A stretch of 64,000 bases of DNA from UBA6107 sp034430175. Lineage in GTDB: Bacteria; Chloroflexota; Anaerolineae; Anaerolineales; Anaerolineaceae. The stretch lies in NCBI GenBank assembly GCA_034430175.1, contig DAOUFI010000026.1, positions 1 to 64,000 on the forward strand. The letters run 5' to 3'. The notes beneath the pieces are model-generated. The model saw only the letters and a list, made by a program, of their open reading frames with translations, was not told the origin of the DNA and searched no databases. The translations under genes were made by a program, and so were the position numbers. Positions 56,304 through 64,000 of this stretch are shown here, piece after piece; position 1 is the first letter of the stretch; each line of letters opens with the position of its first letter.

Positions 56304-57710
56304 TTATTCTGGCAGGTTGGCTTTCACCCAGGCAGCGTCTTTTTTGATATCAGCCGCCAGGAACTCAATATCGGACTCGGTCCATTTGTCCACGGGGAGC
56401 ACATGACTCGCGTTGGTGAGATACGAGCGACGCAATTTGTCGATGTCTTGTGCTTTGCCCCAGACCTGATCCAGGTGTTCGGGTAAAACGATGGTCTTGC
56501 CGGGAATATTCTCTTTGGGGTCGCCACGGCGGACTTCAATGCCGTTCTCGCGTGCAAAGGAAAGCTGGCTGTTGTGATGCTTACCAGCGCCGGTATACTC
56601 GGTTTCCTGGACAACGATGATCTGATCCTGGTCCATCTGGCGGGCCAGGGTCACCGCTGCGGTGAGGCTGGTATTTCCAGCCGGTCCGCGTTCGAGGCCT
56701 TCAAGTTTAGTCAGTAGTTCGGTCATGTAGAAAACCTCGCCTTGACTGACCAGGTGGTATTCATCCATGTAGCGCAGACTACGGGCGGCGTTGCGGGGAA
56801 CGTCCACACGGTCAGGCCAGGAAGCAAAGGGGACACCGAATCCGGTGTGACCAGTGGTGAAAGATTTTCGGTTGAAATCATGGTCGGAAGCCATGTGCAG
56901 GCCGGAAAGATCAACAGAACACGCGACGATCTTTGTGTCTTTGCACCCGGCAACCAACAAACCACGGGCGGTGCCTGTGAGGTTACCTCCACCGGCATGG
57001 GTGATGCAGACTGCGTCCGGATCCTTACCGTAGCGGGCACGTACTTGCTGGGCGACCTCGAAGCCGAGCGTTTCGATGCCGCGGATGCCAAAGGGAGTAT
57101 AGAGACTGGCATTGAAGAATCCCGTCTCTTCAAGGGTTCGGAGTTGCATATAGAAGAGCTCGGGTCCGACTGTGAGTTTGATGACCTCAGCGCCATAGGC
57201 TTCACAGGCGCGGCTCTTCTCAATGATCTCCGGTTGGCCAACCCAGCGGCTATCGTAGACTTCCTGGACAATGATTGCCTTGAGTCCACGTTGAACAGCC
57301 TGGGAGGCAACAGCAACGCCATAATTTCCGCTGGTGGCTGCCACCATACCCTTGAAACCTTTTTTCTTGGCTTCGTAGGCACTCAAGGCGGCGCGGCGGG
57401 CTTTAAAACTCCCGGAAGCATTGGCTGCTTCATCTTTCACAAGGATTAGCGCGCCTTTCCCCTTGGGAGAGATGCGGCGGACCGCTTCGGTGAGGTTACG
57501 CAATTCGAAGAGAGGGGTGTTACCGACTTTAACCTCGGATTGGATTTGGATAATGTCATCCATTGAATAACCGGTTTCGCGCATCATACGCTCGTAATCG
57601 AAAGCGATCGGGCTTTGAACGAAATCGGAATAATCGATCCCCATCGAGGCTTTCATGATCTCATTCTTGCGAGCGATCACGGCGGCGTATGACATGTCTT
57701 TAGCGGTCAT
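56304..57710 (-). CDS. ortB: 2-Amino-4-oxopentanoate thiolase, beta (PLP) subunit
   Basis: 468 residues, fold type II PLP enzyme (threonine synthase-like). The PLP lysine is K103 in ASGSFKARRAA, and the phosphate-binding glycines are in the ATSGNYGVAV segment. OrtAB cleaves 2-amino-4-ketopentanoate with CoA to acetyl-CoA and D-alanine. It starts 11 bases before the end of ortA, so the two are translationally coupled, and is followed by oraS. Confidence 0.93.
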   Translation of the reverse strand: MTAKDMSYAAVIARKNEIMKASMGIDYSDFVQSPIAFDYERMMRETGYSMDDIIQIQSEVKVGNTPLFELRNLTEAVRRISPKGKGALILVKDEAANASGSFKARRAALSAYEAKKKGFKGMVAATSGNYGVAVASQAVQRGLKAIIVQEVYDSRWVGQPEIIEKSRACEAYGAEVIKLTVGPELFYMQLRTLEETGFFNASLYTPFGIRGIETLGFEVAQQVRARYGKDPDAVCITHAGGGNLTGTARGLLVAGCKDTKIVACSVDLSGLHMASDHDFNRKSFTTGHTGFGVPFASWPDRVDVPRNAARSLRYMDEYHLVSQGEVFYMTELLTKLEGLERGPAGNTSLTAAVTLARQMDQDQIIVVQETEYTGAGKHHNSQLSFARENGIEVRRGDPKENIPGKTIVLPEHLDQVWGKAQDIDKLRRSYLTNASHVLPVDKWTESDIEFLAADIKKDAAWVKANLPE

Positions 57711-57990
57711 GTTCTGCCTCCGTGCCGATGGTGAGCAATTCCGGAACTGTTTTACCGAAGGAGTGTGAATAACTTGGGTTGACCGTGATCAATTTGCCGA
57801 TGTGCGAGCGACCGATGATCGACTTAACTTCCACCTTGTCACCCATGTTGGCATCCCTGGTGAGGAAACCCGATATGCGCATCATGTAAGGAGTCTTCTT
57901 TGTGTCTTCGGGCAGAGTGGAGGCACGCTGTTCAGGCGTCAAGATCACCTGTTCGATCTCCACCCAGGTACCCTTTGAAATCTTTTCCAT
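57700..57990 (-). CDS. ortA: 2-Amino-4-oxopentanoate thiolase, alpha subunit
   Basis: 96 residues, close to the size of clostridial OrtA. Short soluble beta-rich protein beginning MEKISKGTWVEIEQVILTPEQRA, with the conserved end PSYSHSFGKTVPELL. It partners OrtB in the thiolase. It overlaps ortB by 11 bases and lies 14 bases after ord. Confidence 0.9.
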   Translation of the reverse strand: MEKISKGTWVEIEQVILTPEQRASTLPEDTKKTPYMMRISGFLTRDANMGDKVEVKSIIGRSHIGKLITVNPSYSHSFGKTVPELLTIGTEAEHDR

Positions 57991-58004
57991 AAATGCCTCG
58001 ATAA

Positions 58005-59045
58005 TCAGAATTTGCGGCTATAGGCACTTTCGCCCATTAAAGCAGCCGGGACGGGTAAGTCGATCATGCGTTTAAGTCCGGGGGTAGCTGCCACGACCAA
58101 CGGTATCAAATTGACCGCGATACCTTCGGTGGCCACTCCGCCGGCAATCTCCGGTTTGATGGACATGTGGATCTCAGGCTTGCCGTAGATATTGATGTAA
58201 TCGCCCGTTTCGATCTTTTCCAATTCGGGATGGATCTGCTGTGGGTGGATGAGCTTGATGACTTCCTTATCGCCACGGTAACCGATGCCGATGTGAGAGC
58301 AACCTGCCACCATGCCTTTTTCAACCTTGACGTAAGGGGTTTCGCGGCGCACCTTGCTGATGATTGGTTCGCGGGTTTGTTCAATGCGATCGACACCAAG
58401 GCCGAGGGCATCGCTAATCATGTGAATGGATTCTGGGAAACCGACGTGGCCGACGATGGAGCCGTCAGCGATCCCGGCTTTGAACTGTTCAGGAGTGGTA
58501 CCCACGCCCTGGCTGTTCATAACAGTTGGGCCATAGGGGCTGAGGTCGTTGATGCGAGAGGCTTCGATACGTTCCACGTTGTGGTTGCCAGCGGTTAGGG
58601 CGACAATGAGTTGATCAAGCACGAAACCGGGGTTGACGCCAGTGCCAATGATGGTGACGCCATTTTTCTTGGCCAGGGTATCCAGTTCCTTGGCTAATTT
58701 GGGATTCTGCGCATAGGCATCCGACATCTCTTCTGCGATTGATATGCAGTTAATACCCGCGTTCAGGATTTTCCGTAAATCAGGAATTTGATCTTTCAAC
58801 CAGGACGTGGTGGCAATCACCACAATGTCCACTTTCTCTTTTTTCAGGACGTCTTCAGGTTTATTGGTGACGCGAACGCCAAGCTTTTTTTCGACCCCAA
58901 GGATCTCGCCAAGGTCTTTGCCAACATAATCCGGTCTGCCGTCAATGGCAGCTACGATCTTGAGCCCGGATTTTTCCAGCATCAGCTTTGCCATTCCACT
59001 ACCCATGGCACCCAGCCCCCACTGAAGGACGCGAATTTGCTTCAT
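58005..59045 (-). CDS. ord: 2,4-Diaminopentanoate dehydrogenase
   Basis: 346 residues. N-terminal Rossmann motif VLQWGLGAMGSGMAKLML, followed by a dihydrodipicolinate reductase-like fold. Ord deaminates 2,4-diaminopentanoate at C4 to 2-amino-4-ketopentanoate using NAD(P). It is first of the operon ord-ortA-ortB-oraS-oraE-(mutL-like)-orr-alr. AGGAGA precedes the ATG. The 110 bases between the thr terminator and this gene should hold the operon promoter; a TAAAAT -10-like box is present, but I cannot name a convincing -35. Confidence 0.92.
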   Translation of the reverse strand: MKQIRVLQWGLGAMGSGMAKLMLEKSGLKIVAAIDGRPDYVGKDLGEILGVEKKLGVRVTNKPEDVLKKEKVDIVVIATTSWLKDQIPDLRKILNAGINCISIAEEMSDAYAQNPKLAKELDTLAKKNGVTIIGTGVNPGFVLDQLIVALTAGNHNVERIEASRINDLSPYGPTVMNSQGVGTTPEQFKAGIADGSIVGHVGFPESIHMISDALGLGVDRIEQTREPIISKVRRETPYVKVEKGMVAGCSHIGIGYRGDKEVIKLIHPQQIHPELEKIETGDYINIYGKPEIHMSIKPEIAGGVATEGIAVNLIPLVVAATPGLKRMIDLPVPAALMGESAYSRKF

Positions 59046-59154
59046 ATCTCTCTCCTGAAATAAGTTGTGAACCTTCGATTGTTAAATACCAGCCTGTATT
59101 TTAGCATGTTTCAGTTGAATCAACTTTCATGTTTTTAGTGGATGAACGTAATAT

Positions 59155-59183
59155 GAAAAATGCCTGGTCAATTTGATCAGGCA
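59155..59183 (-). terminator. Terminator of the threonine operon
   Basis: On the minus strand TGCCTGATCAA pairs with TTGACCAGGCA (59161-59183, one wobble pair), followed by TTTTTC. It separates thrB from the ornithine operon. Confidence 0.85.
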
Positions 59184-59203
59184 GGAGGATGAATGGAAAG
59201 GCT

Positions 59204-60112
59204 TTATGATGTTAAAGTGATCGCTCCGGATTGATTGATGGCTGGGTAAAACACCCTGGATGATAACCTTGCCTTATGAAAGACTGATGTGATCGTTTCA
59301 GCAATTTTACACAATTCGATTGTATCTGGGGCAATAGCCAACAAGCTGGGTCCAGCACCGGAAAGTGCGACGCCAGCAGCTCCCGCAGTGTATGCAGCTT
59401 CAATGGCTTGCTCGGCGCCGGGAATGAGTGGTAGGCGGTAAGGTTGGTGCAGGCGATCATCCATCAGATCGCGCATGTTGGTCAGGTCACCCGACGTGAG
59501 GGCATCTATCAAACCGGGGATGCGGCTGAGATTGTGGATGGCATCAACCATTGAGATCGATAGTGGTAATGCAGCGCGGGCTTTCTCGGTGGGAAAAACA
59601 AAATCAGGTAGCACAATAGCCAGGTTCAAAGGTGCAGGGCGATATTTATGGACGTCATATCCGGAGGCTGTCTTGTGGACGGCCACCAATCCTCCGACCA
59701 GGCAGGGAGCCACGTTATCCGGGTGTCCTTCGATACTGGCTGCAATTTCCAGTTCAAGATCGAGATCTCGCTGAATTCCAAGCAATTCACGTGCAGTTAG
59801 GATGCCAGCGACAATGGCAGCCGAACTGGAGCCTAGACCCGAACCCATCGGGATGTTATTGACACAGGTGAGTGACATACCCTGTGGTAATTCGCGCTTC
59901 ATCCATTGAGCGTATGACTTCATCGATTGATAGATAAGATTGTTCGAATTTATCGGGAGACAATCCGCGCCTTCTCCTTCGATTTGAATGGTAAGGGAAG
60001 AGCCGATCAAATCAACACGGACTTCATTCCACAAGTCGAGCGCCAGACCGAGGCAGTCAAAGCCTGGACCGAGGTTGGCTGTTGTGGCAGGGACACGGAT
60101 TAAAATGGTCAT
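59204..60112 (-). CDS. thrB: Homoserine kinase
   Basis: 302 residues, GHMP kinase. ATP-binding motif PMGSGLGSSSAAIVAG, N-terminal RVPATTANLGPGFDCLGLAL and C-terminal GVALSGAGPSLLAI are the GHMP and ThrB signatures. It phosphorylates homoserine for threonine synthase. It overlaps the thrC stop by ATGA and is last of the operon lysC-asd-thrC-thrB. Confidence 0.95.
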   Translation of the reverse strand: MTILIRVPATTANLGPGFDCLGLALDLWNEVRVDLIGSSLTIQIEGEGADCLPINSNNLIYQSMKSYAQWMKRELPQGMSLTCVNNIPMGSGLGSSSAAIVAGILTARELLGIQRDLDLELEIAASIEGHPDNVAPCLVGGLVAVHKTASGYDVHKYRPAPLNLAIVLPDFVFPTEKARAALPLSISMVDAIHNLSRIPGLIDALTSGDLTNMRDLMDDRLHQPYRLPLIPGAEQAIEAAYTAGAAGVALSGAGPSLLAIAPDTIELCKIAETITSVFHKARLSSRVFYPAINQSGAITLTS

Positions 60113-61173
60113 GGTTGCAATCCCTTCTCTATCAAGTTCTGCAGAGCGTCAAGACTATTCGGCAGCACCTGTGGTTGCGGCATGGACTTCATGATGATAT
60201 CGGGGTCTTTGAGACCGTGACCTGTGCAAATGGTAACGATTCGTTTACCTTTCAAGGGAAGAGAACCACTGGTGGTTTCGTGTATCAAACCTGCCAGACC
60301 GGCGGCTGAGGCGGGCTCGACCCAAATTCCGTTACTTGCCAGAATCTTTTGCGCAGTCAAAATCTCGTCGTCACTGACGGCAATGATGCGCCCGTTCGAT
60401 TCTTCCGCAGCCTGCAACGCCTGTTCCCCACGGGCGGGTTTGCCGATACGAATAGCGGTGGCGACCGTTTCGGGGTGATCCACTGGATGGCCCAGTACCA
60501 GAGGCGCGGATCCTGCGGCCTGGACGCCAAGGATCATGGGTAACCCGGTATTTTCGCGTTCGTTCTGTTGGGTGAAACCCATCCAGTACGAGGTGATATT
60601 ACCAGCGTTACCGACTGGAAGCGCAAGTAAATCGGGAGACGAGCCAAGAACTTCGTTGATCTCAAATGCGGCAGTCTTCTGCCCTTCGAGACGGTAAGGG
60701 TTAAGCGAATTGACCAGCGCGATCGGATATTGCTGTGAAAGCTCGACGACCATGGTCAAAGCATCATCGAAGGAACCTTCGATTTGGATGACCTTGGCAC
60801 CGTAGGCAACCGCTCCGGCGAGTTTTCCAGCAGCCACCTTGCCCGAAGGGATGATAACGATACAGCGCATACCGGCGCGGGCGGCATAAGCGGCTGCGGA
60901 AGCGGCGGTATTGCCTGTGGACGCGCAGATAACGGCTTTCATTCCGCGACCATAAGCTTCACTGATTGCCACGGTCATACCGCGGTCTTTAAACGATCCG
61001 GTCGGGTTCAGACCTTCGAATTTTACAAAAAATTCATCACAGCCAAGCGAAGCGGCAATTCGAGGGGCGGGAATGAGAGGCGTGTTACCTTCCAGCAGAC
61101 TCACCACGCGCAGGGTGGCGGGAACGTTTAGGAGTTGACGATAACGATCAATGACACCAGTGTAATTTTGCAT
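60109..61173 (-). CDS. thrC: Threonine synthase
   Basis: 354 residues, short (Class I, plant/archaeal-like fold type II) form. PLP lysine K62 in TGSFKDRGM, GNTAASAAAYAARAG phosphate-binding loop, and SxxNxxR-like region NSLNPYRLEGQKT. Converts phosphohomoserine to threonine. It lies eight bases after asd and overlaps thrB. Confidence 0.95.
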   Translation of the reverse strand: MQNYTGVIDRYRQLLNVPATLRVVSLLEGNTPLIPAPRIAASLGCDEFFVKFEGLNPTGSFKDRGMTVAISEAYGRGMKAVICASTGNTAASAAAYAARAGMRCIVIIPSGKVAAGKLAGAVAYGAKVIQIEGSFDDALTMVVELSQQYPIALVNSLNPYRLEGQKTAAFEINEVLGSSPDLLALPVGNAGNITSYWMGFTQQNERENTGLPMILGVQAAGSAPLVLGHPVDHPETVATAIRIGKPARGEQALQAAEESNGRIIAVSDDEILTAQKILASNGIWVEPASAAGLAGLIHETTSGSLPLKGKRIVTICTGHGLKDPDIIMKSMPQPQVLPNSLDALQNLIEKGLQP

Positions 61174-61181
61174 GTTTCCGC

Positions 61182-62240
61182 CTAATTCTTTAGGTAACCT
61201 TTTCGGATCAATAGTTCAGCGTTGTAGATCGAGCCACCGGCTGCGCCACGAATAGTATTGTGTGAGAGCACGACCATCTTCACGTCAAAAAGAGGATCCT
61301 TGCGAACTCTACCGACCACCGTAGTCATGCCCTTCCCAGTCATTCGGTCAAGGCGGGGTTGAGGCCGGTCAGATTCAGAGAGGACAAGAATGACCGGATC
61401 AGGCGCGGAGGGGAGATCTCGGCTGATCTCGGGAGCTCGATAATGCTGTAATGCCGCATTCACTTCTTCAATAGATGCTGGCGATGATAACTTTACGCTC
61501 AAACATACCATGTGTCCATCGCTGACAGCGACCCGGTTGGTGTGAGCGGAAATTCCAAATAGCGCGTTGTTAATCGTTGAACCGGTGAAAGTGCCAAGTA
61601 TTTTCAATGGCTCTGTCTCCACCTTGGCTTCCTCGCCACCGATGTTGGGGATGACATTATCGAGAATATCCAAAGAGGCAACACCGGGATAACCAGCACC
61701 GGAAAGCGCTTGCATGGAAACGGCGAACACGCTTTGCAGTCCAAAGGCATCCTGGATCGCTTTGAGCGCGACCGTCATACCCGTGCTGGTGCAATTTGGA
61801 TTAGTGATGATGCCGCCATCCCAACCGCGAATTTGACGCTGGTGTGTAAGAATATCAGCGTGGTCAGGGTTCACCTCGGGCAGCAGAATTGCGACATCGC
61901 TTTCCATGCGGTAGGCGGAGGCGTTCGAGCACACGATGATGCCGGCTTTCGCGAAAGCAGGCTCAACCGATTTCGCTGCTTCAGCAGGGAGCGCTGAAAA
62001 AGCCAGGGGAAGCGCCACCGAAACAGGATCGGTTGGTTGAATAACCATGTCACGCGCCCAATCCGGCATTTCACCGGGAAGGACCCAATGGCAGGCATCT
62101 GAATATTTTTGGCCAACAGAACGATCAGAGGCGGTAAGAGCCATAACCTCAAAATAAGGATGGCAATCCAATAGTTGAATAAACCTTTGACCCACACTTC
62201 CGGTAGCGGCCAGGACAGCAACAGGGATACGATTTGACAT
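61182..62240 (-). CDS. asd: Aspartate-semialdehyde dehydrogenase, archaeal/fungal type
   Basis: 352 residues. NADP-binding VAVLAATGSVGQRFIQLL, catalytic C150 in ITNPNCTSTG, and the substrate His in the SAHTNRVAVSDGH segment. This architecture is the archaeal/fungal ASADH group, not the E. coli type. Reduces aspartyl phosphate to the semialdehyde, the branch point for lysine, threonine and methionine. It lies 14 bases after lysC. Confidence 0.95.
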   Translation of the reverse strand: MSNRIPVAVLAATGSVGQRFIQLLDCHPYFEVMALTASDRSVGQKYSDACHWVLPGEMPDWARDMVIQPTDPVSVALPLAFSALPAEAAKSVEPAFAKAGIIVCSNASAYRMESDVAILLPEVNPDHADILTHQRQIRGWDGGIITNPNCTSTGMTVALKAIQDAFGLQSVFAVSMQALSGAGYPGVASLDILDNVIPNIGGEEAKVETEPLKILGTFTGSTINNALFGISAHTNRVAVSDGHMVCLSVKLSSPASIEEVNAALQHYRAPEISRDLPSAPDPVILVLSESDRPQPRLDRMTGKGMTTVVGRVRKDPLFDVKMVVLSHNTIRGAAGGSIYNAELLIRKGYLKN

Positions 62241-62254
62241 GATTTTCTCCTAAA

Positions 62255-63673
62255 TCAAACCAACCGATGCAATGTTCGAAGCGCTGTTACAATGTCCGCA
62301 GCGTCGACAATAAGACTAATCGAGACTTCAGACGAGCCTTGCGCAATGGCAATCACGTTTGCCTTCTCTGCACCGAGCGCACTGAAGATACGTCCGGCCA
62401 CGCCCGGCGTGGAGCGCATACCCTCACCGACGACGGTAACAATGCCAACTTCTTCCGTGGCCCAGACGCGGTCGATATCACGGTTCTTGATTTCATTCGA
62501 GAAGGCTTCAGAGATGGCTTTCACCACTTTTGGCGCGGCAGAGGCCGGGACAGCGAAGCAAATGCTCTGCTCGGATGATGCCTGGCTAATGAGCGGCACG
62601 CTGGTGCCGATGCGGGCTACAGTTTCAAAGGTACGAGCTGCCACACCGGGAACGCCGAGCATGCCGCGACCTTCAAGTGTGATCAATTTTAAGCCGCTGA
62701 TGGTGGTAATGGCTTTGATGATGCCGGGTTGTCCTTTGAGCTCCGCGAACAAGCGCGTCCCGGGATGATCGGGGTTGAATGTATTGCAGACACGCAACCC
62801 AATACCAGCTTCGATGACTGGACGGATGGTTTTTGGGTGTAGCACCTTCGCGCCAAAGTAGGCCAACTCTGCGATCTCACGGTAAGAGCACTGGGGAACC
62901 GTACGAGCGTCAGGAATGAGACGGGGATCTGCGGTCATGACGCCATCGACGTCTGTAAAGATCCAAACGTCATCTGCGGGTAGGGCAGCTCCGATCAGCG
63001 CAGCTGAGTAATCGCTGCCGCCGCGTCCGAGGGTAGTGATGTTACCATCTTTGGTCGCGGCGATGAAACCAGTCACCACCGGGATAATCCGTTTATCGAG
63101 TAGGGGAAGCAAGACAGATCGGGTAGCTTCCCTGGTTTCAGACCACAATGGATGCGCATCAGTGTAATGATCGTCAGTAACAATAAGCTTAGTGGCTTCG
63201 ACGGATTCACTGGTATATCCATTTGTTCGCAGGGCAGCCGAAAGCAGTAGGACACTCATCCGTTCACCCACCGAAGCAATTGCGTCAAGAACGCGCGGTG
63301 TCGCCTCGCCTAGAACGGCGATAGCCTGGCTGAGGTTAACCACATGCGAAATCAATCCTTCGATCTCAGTCATTGTTTTGGCATTTGTTGCTTCATCTAA
63401 AATCAAACGATCAGCAATTAGCTGATGACGGGTATGGATTTCATCGGCGAGTTTGGTGATAAGGGGCGCTGACAATCTCTCGTTTTTTCCAGAAAGTCGC
63501 AGAAGCATATCGGTGATACCCGAAAGCGCCGAGGTTACCACCACAACGTGCTTACCGGCTTCAAATTCCTTCTGAATAATCTGTAGGGTTTGTTGCATGG
63601 CTTCGGGAGTCCCAACCGAAGTACCTCCGAATTTGACTATCAATGTCTCAGTCTTATGTGTTTTGGATACCAT
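62255..63673 (-). CDS. lysC: Aspartate kinase
   Basis: 472 residues from the ATG at 63673 with GGAGGT eight bases upstream; an open frame reaches 63781 but overlaps the promoter region. Catalytic domain with KFGGTSVG at the N-terminus and the DxDGVMTADP segment; two ACT domains in the last 150 residues (about 325-472, LEGRGMLGVPGVAARTF and GEGMRSTPGVAGRIFSAL), the feedback site. No homoserine dehydrogenase domain is attached. First gene of the operon. A TATAAT box on the minus strand at 63804-63799 is a likely -10 element, about 125 bases upstream of the start, but the -35 is weak. Confidence 0.95.
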   Translation of the reverse strand: MVSKTHKTETLIVKFGGTSVGTPEAMQQTLQIIQKEFEAGKHVVVVTSALSGITDMLLRLSGKNERLSAPLITKLADEIHTRHQLIADRLILDEATNAKTMTEIEGLISHVVNLSQAIAVLGEATPRVLDAIASVGERMSVLLLSAALRTNGYTSESVEATKLIVTDDHYTDAHPLWSETREATRSVLLPLLDKRIIPVVTGFIAATKDGNITTLGRGGSDYSAALIGAALPADDVWIFTDVDGVMTADPRLIPDARTVPQCSYREIAELAYFGAKVLHPKTIRPVIEAGIGLRVCNTFNPDHPGTRLFAELKGQPGIIKAITTISGLKLITLEGRGMLGVPGVAARTFETVARIGTSVPLISQASSEQSICFAVPASAAPKVVKAISEAFSNEIKNRDIDRVWATEEVGIVTVVGEGMRSTPGVAGRIFSALGAEKANVIAIAQGSSEVSISLIVDAADIVTALRTLHRLV

Positions 63674-63836
63674 AAACAAAACCTCCACCTGCCTCGCAGC
63701 AAGCGAAAATGGATACGTATATTTAATTCGGTCGACACTTAATGAATGGATTCCAACAAGATGAGTTCTACGAAGACCCACGTGGATTAATTGGAAAGAT
63801 TATACAACAGTCTTTCAAAAATAAAAGGGAATATTA

Positions 63837-64000
63837 TTAAGGATTGAAAATGGAAAACTTGACCGGGAGACCTCCATTGGTAAGTGATAATGACTGTGTG
63901 GGAGTGCCAAGATTCAGAGCTGTGATCAAAGCAGGGTCACTACATAATATGGCTAACTTCCATCCCTGGAAGCGTTCACGATACATTCTACCGAAGGCAG
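63837..64000 (-). CDS. C-terminal end of a THUMP/UPF0020-type RNA methyltransferase (partial)
   Basis: The last 54 codons of a gene that continues beyond the window, ending with TAA at 63837-63839. The peptide includes YRERFQGWKLAILCSDP and ends in SLTNGGLPVKFSIFNP. The pattern F-x-GW-(K/R)-x-A-(I/L)...L-x-NG-x-L-x-x-x-(L/F) is the usual end of RlmL/YpsC-like class I methyltransferases that modify rRNA or tRNA guanine. Upstream part not seen, so the exact member cannot be named. Its stop lies about 40 bases before the lysC promoter box. Confidence 0.65.
   Translation of the reverse strand, partial: AFGRMYRERFQGWKLAILCSDPALITALNLGTPTQSLSLTNGGLPVKFSIFNP

Noticed and set aside
63674..63781. N-terminal extension of aspartate kinase
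   Set aside because: GGAGGT sits just before the ATG at 63673, and KFGGTSVG normally lies within 20 residues of the start.

Overview
The window looks like a chromosomal segment of an anaerobic, fermentative member of the Chloroflexota, most likely class Anaerolineae. The basis is protein-level resemblance and gene content (divergent PlsY, DapL-type aminotransferase, archaeal-type aspartate-semialdehyde dehydrogenase, fused ADP-forming acyl-CoA synthetase, TrmFO, complete ornithine-fermentation operon), judged by eye without database searches. GC content is moderate and genes are tightly packed, with many ATGA stop/start overlaps.

Layout. 1-480: a tRNA-Gln whose 3' end and terminator are tandemly duplicated, next to a possible insertion-sequence scar. 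482-8911: minus-strand genes for an MFS transporter, a DUF1540 protein and VKOR, bifunctional Rel, a HAD hydrolase, and a two-gene FAD/iron-sulfur oxidoreductase. 9075-10043: phosphofructokinase. 10080-17231: a minus-strand housekeeping block (methyltransferase, prfB with its programmed frameshift, ftsY, rlmN, HAD phosphatase, clpP, trigger factor, tRNA-Leu). 17232-19235: a sparse region with one unknown protein, a TipA-like MerR regulator and several kinds of interspersed repeat. 19236-34084: acetyl-CoA synthetase (ADP-forming), glycerate kinase and glycerate dehydrogenase, MntP, SDR, a P-loop protein, PP2C phosphatase, glycosyltransferase, plsY, rpmF, hflX, aminotransferase, M28 lipoprotein peptidase and trmFO.

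34124-47066 is the most unusual part. A sigma-54 factor (rpoN) with an extra CxxC-CxxC knuckle, a soluble PAS/GAF histidine kinase and an NtrC-type response regulator without a DNA-binding domain are joined by ATGA overlaps. They are followed at once by a perfect -24/-12 promoter driving a small two-helix membrane protein, a 1769-residue TPR protein and a cytoplasmic gingipain/caspase-like (clan CD, C25-type) protease with N-terminal TPR-like repeats. rpoN has its own -24/-12 promoter. This reads as a self-contained sigma-54 regulated TPR-protease system, which I do not recognise as a described one. A hairpin that would hide the ribosome-binding site of the first effector gene should be mostly lost when transcription starts at the sigma-54 promoter.

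47185-64000: alaS, then on the minus strand the ornithine oxidation operon (ord, ortA, ortB, oraS, oraE, a MutL/GlmL-like protein, orr) with an alanine racemase gene attached at the end. Then comes a threonine operon (lysC, asd, thrC, thrB) without homoserine dehydrogenase. The left edge of the operon region is closed by the alaS terminator, and the right end of the window cuts into an RNA methyltransferase gene. Metabolically, ornithine would yield acetyl-CoA and D-alanine. The racemase could recycle the D-alanine, and the ADP-forming synthetase encoded in the same window could turn acetyl-CoA into acetate and ATP.
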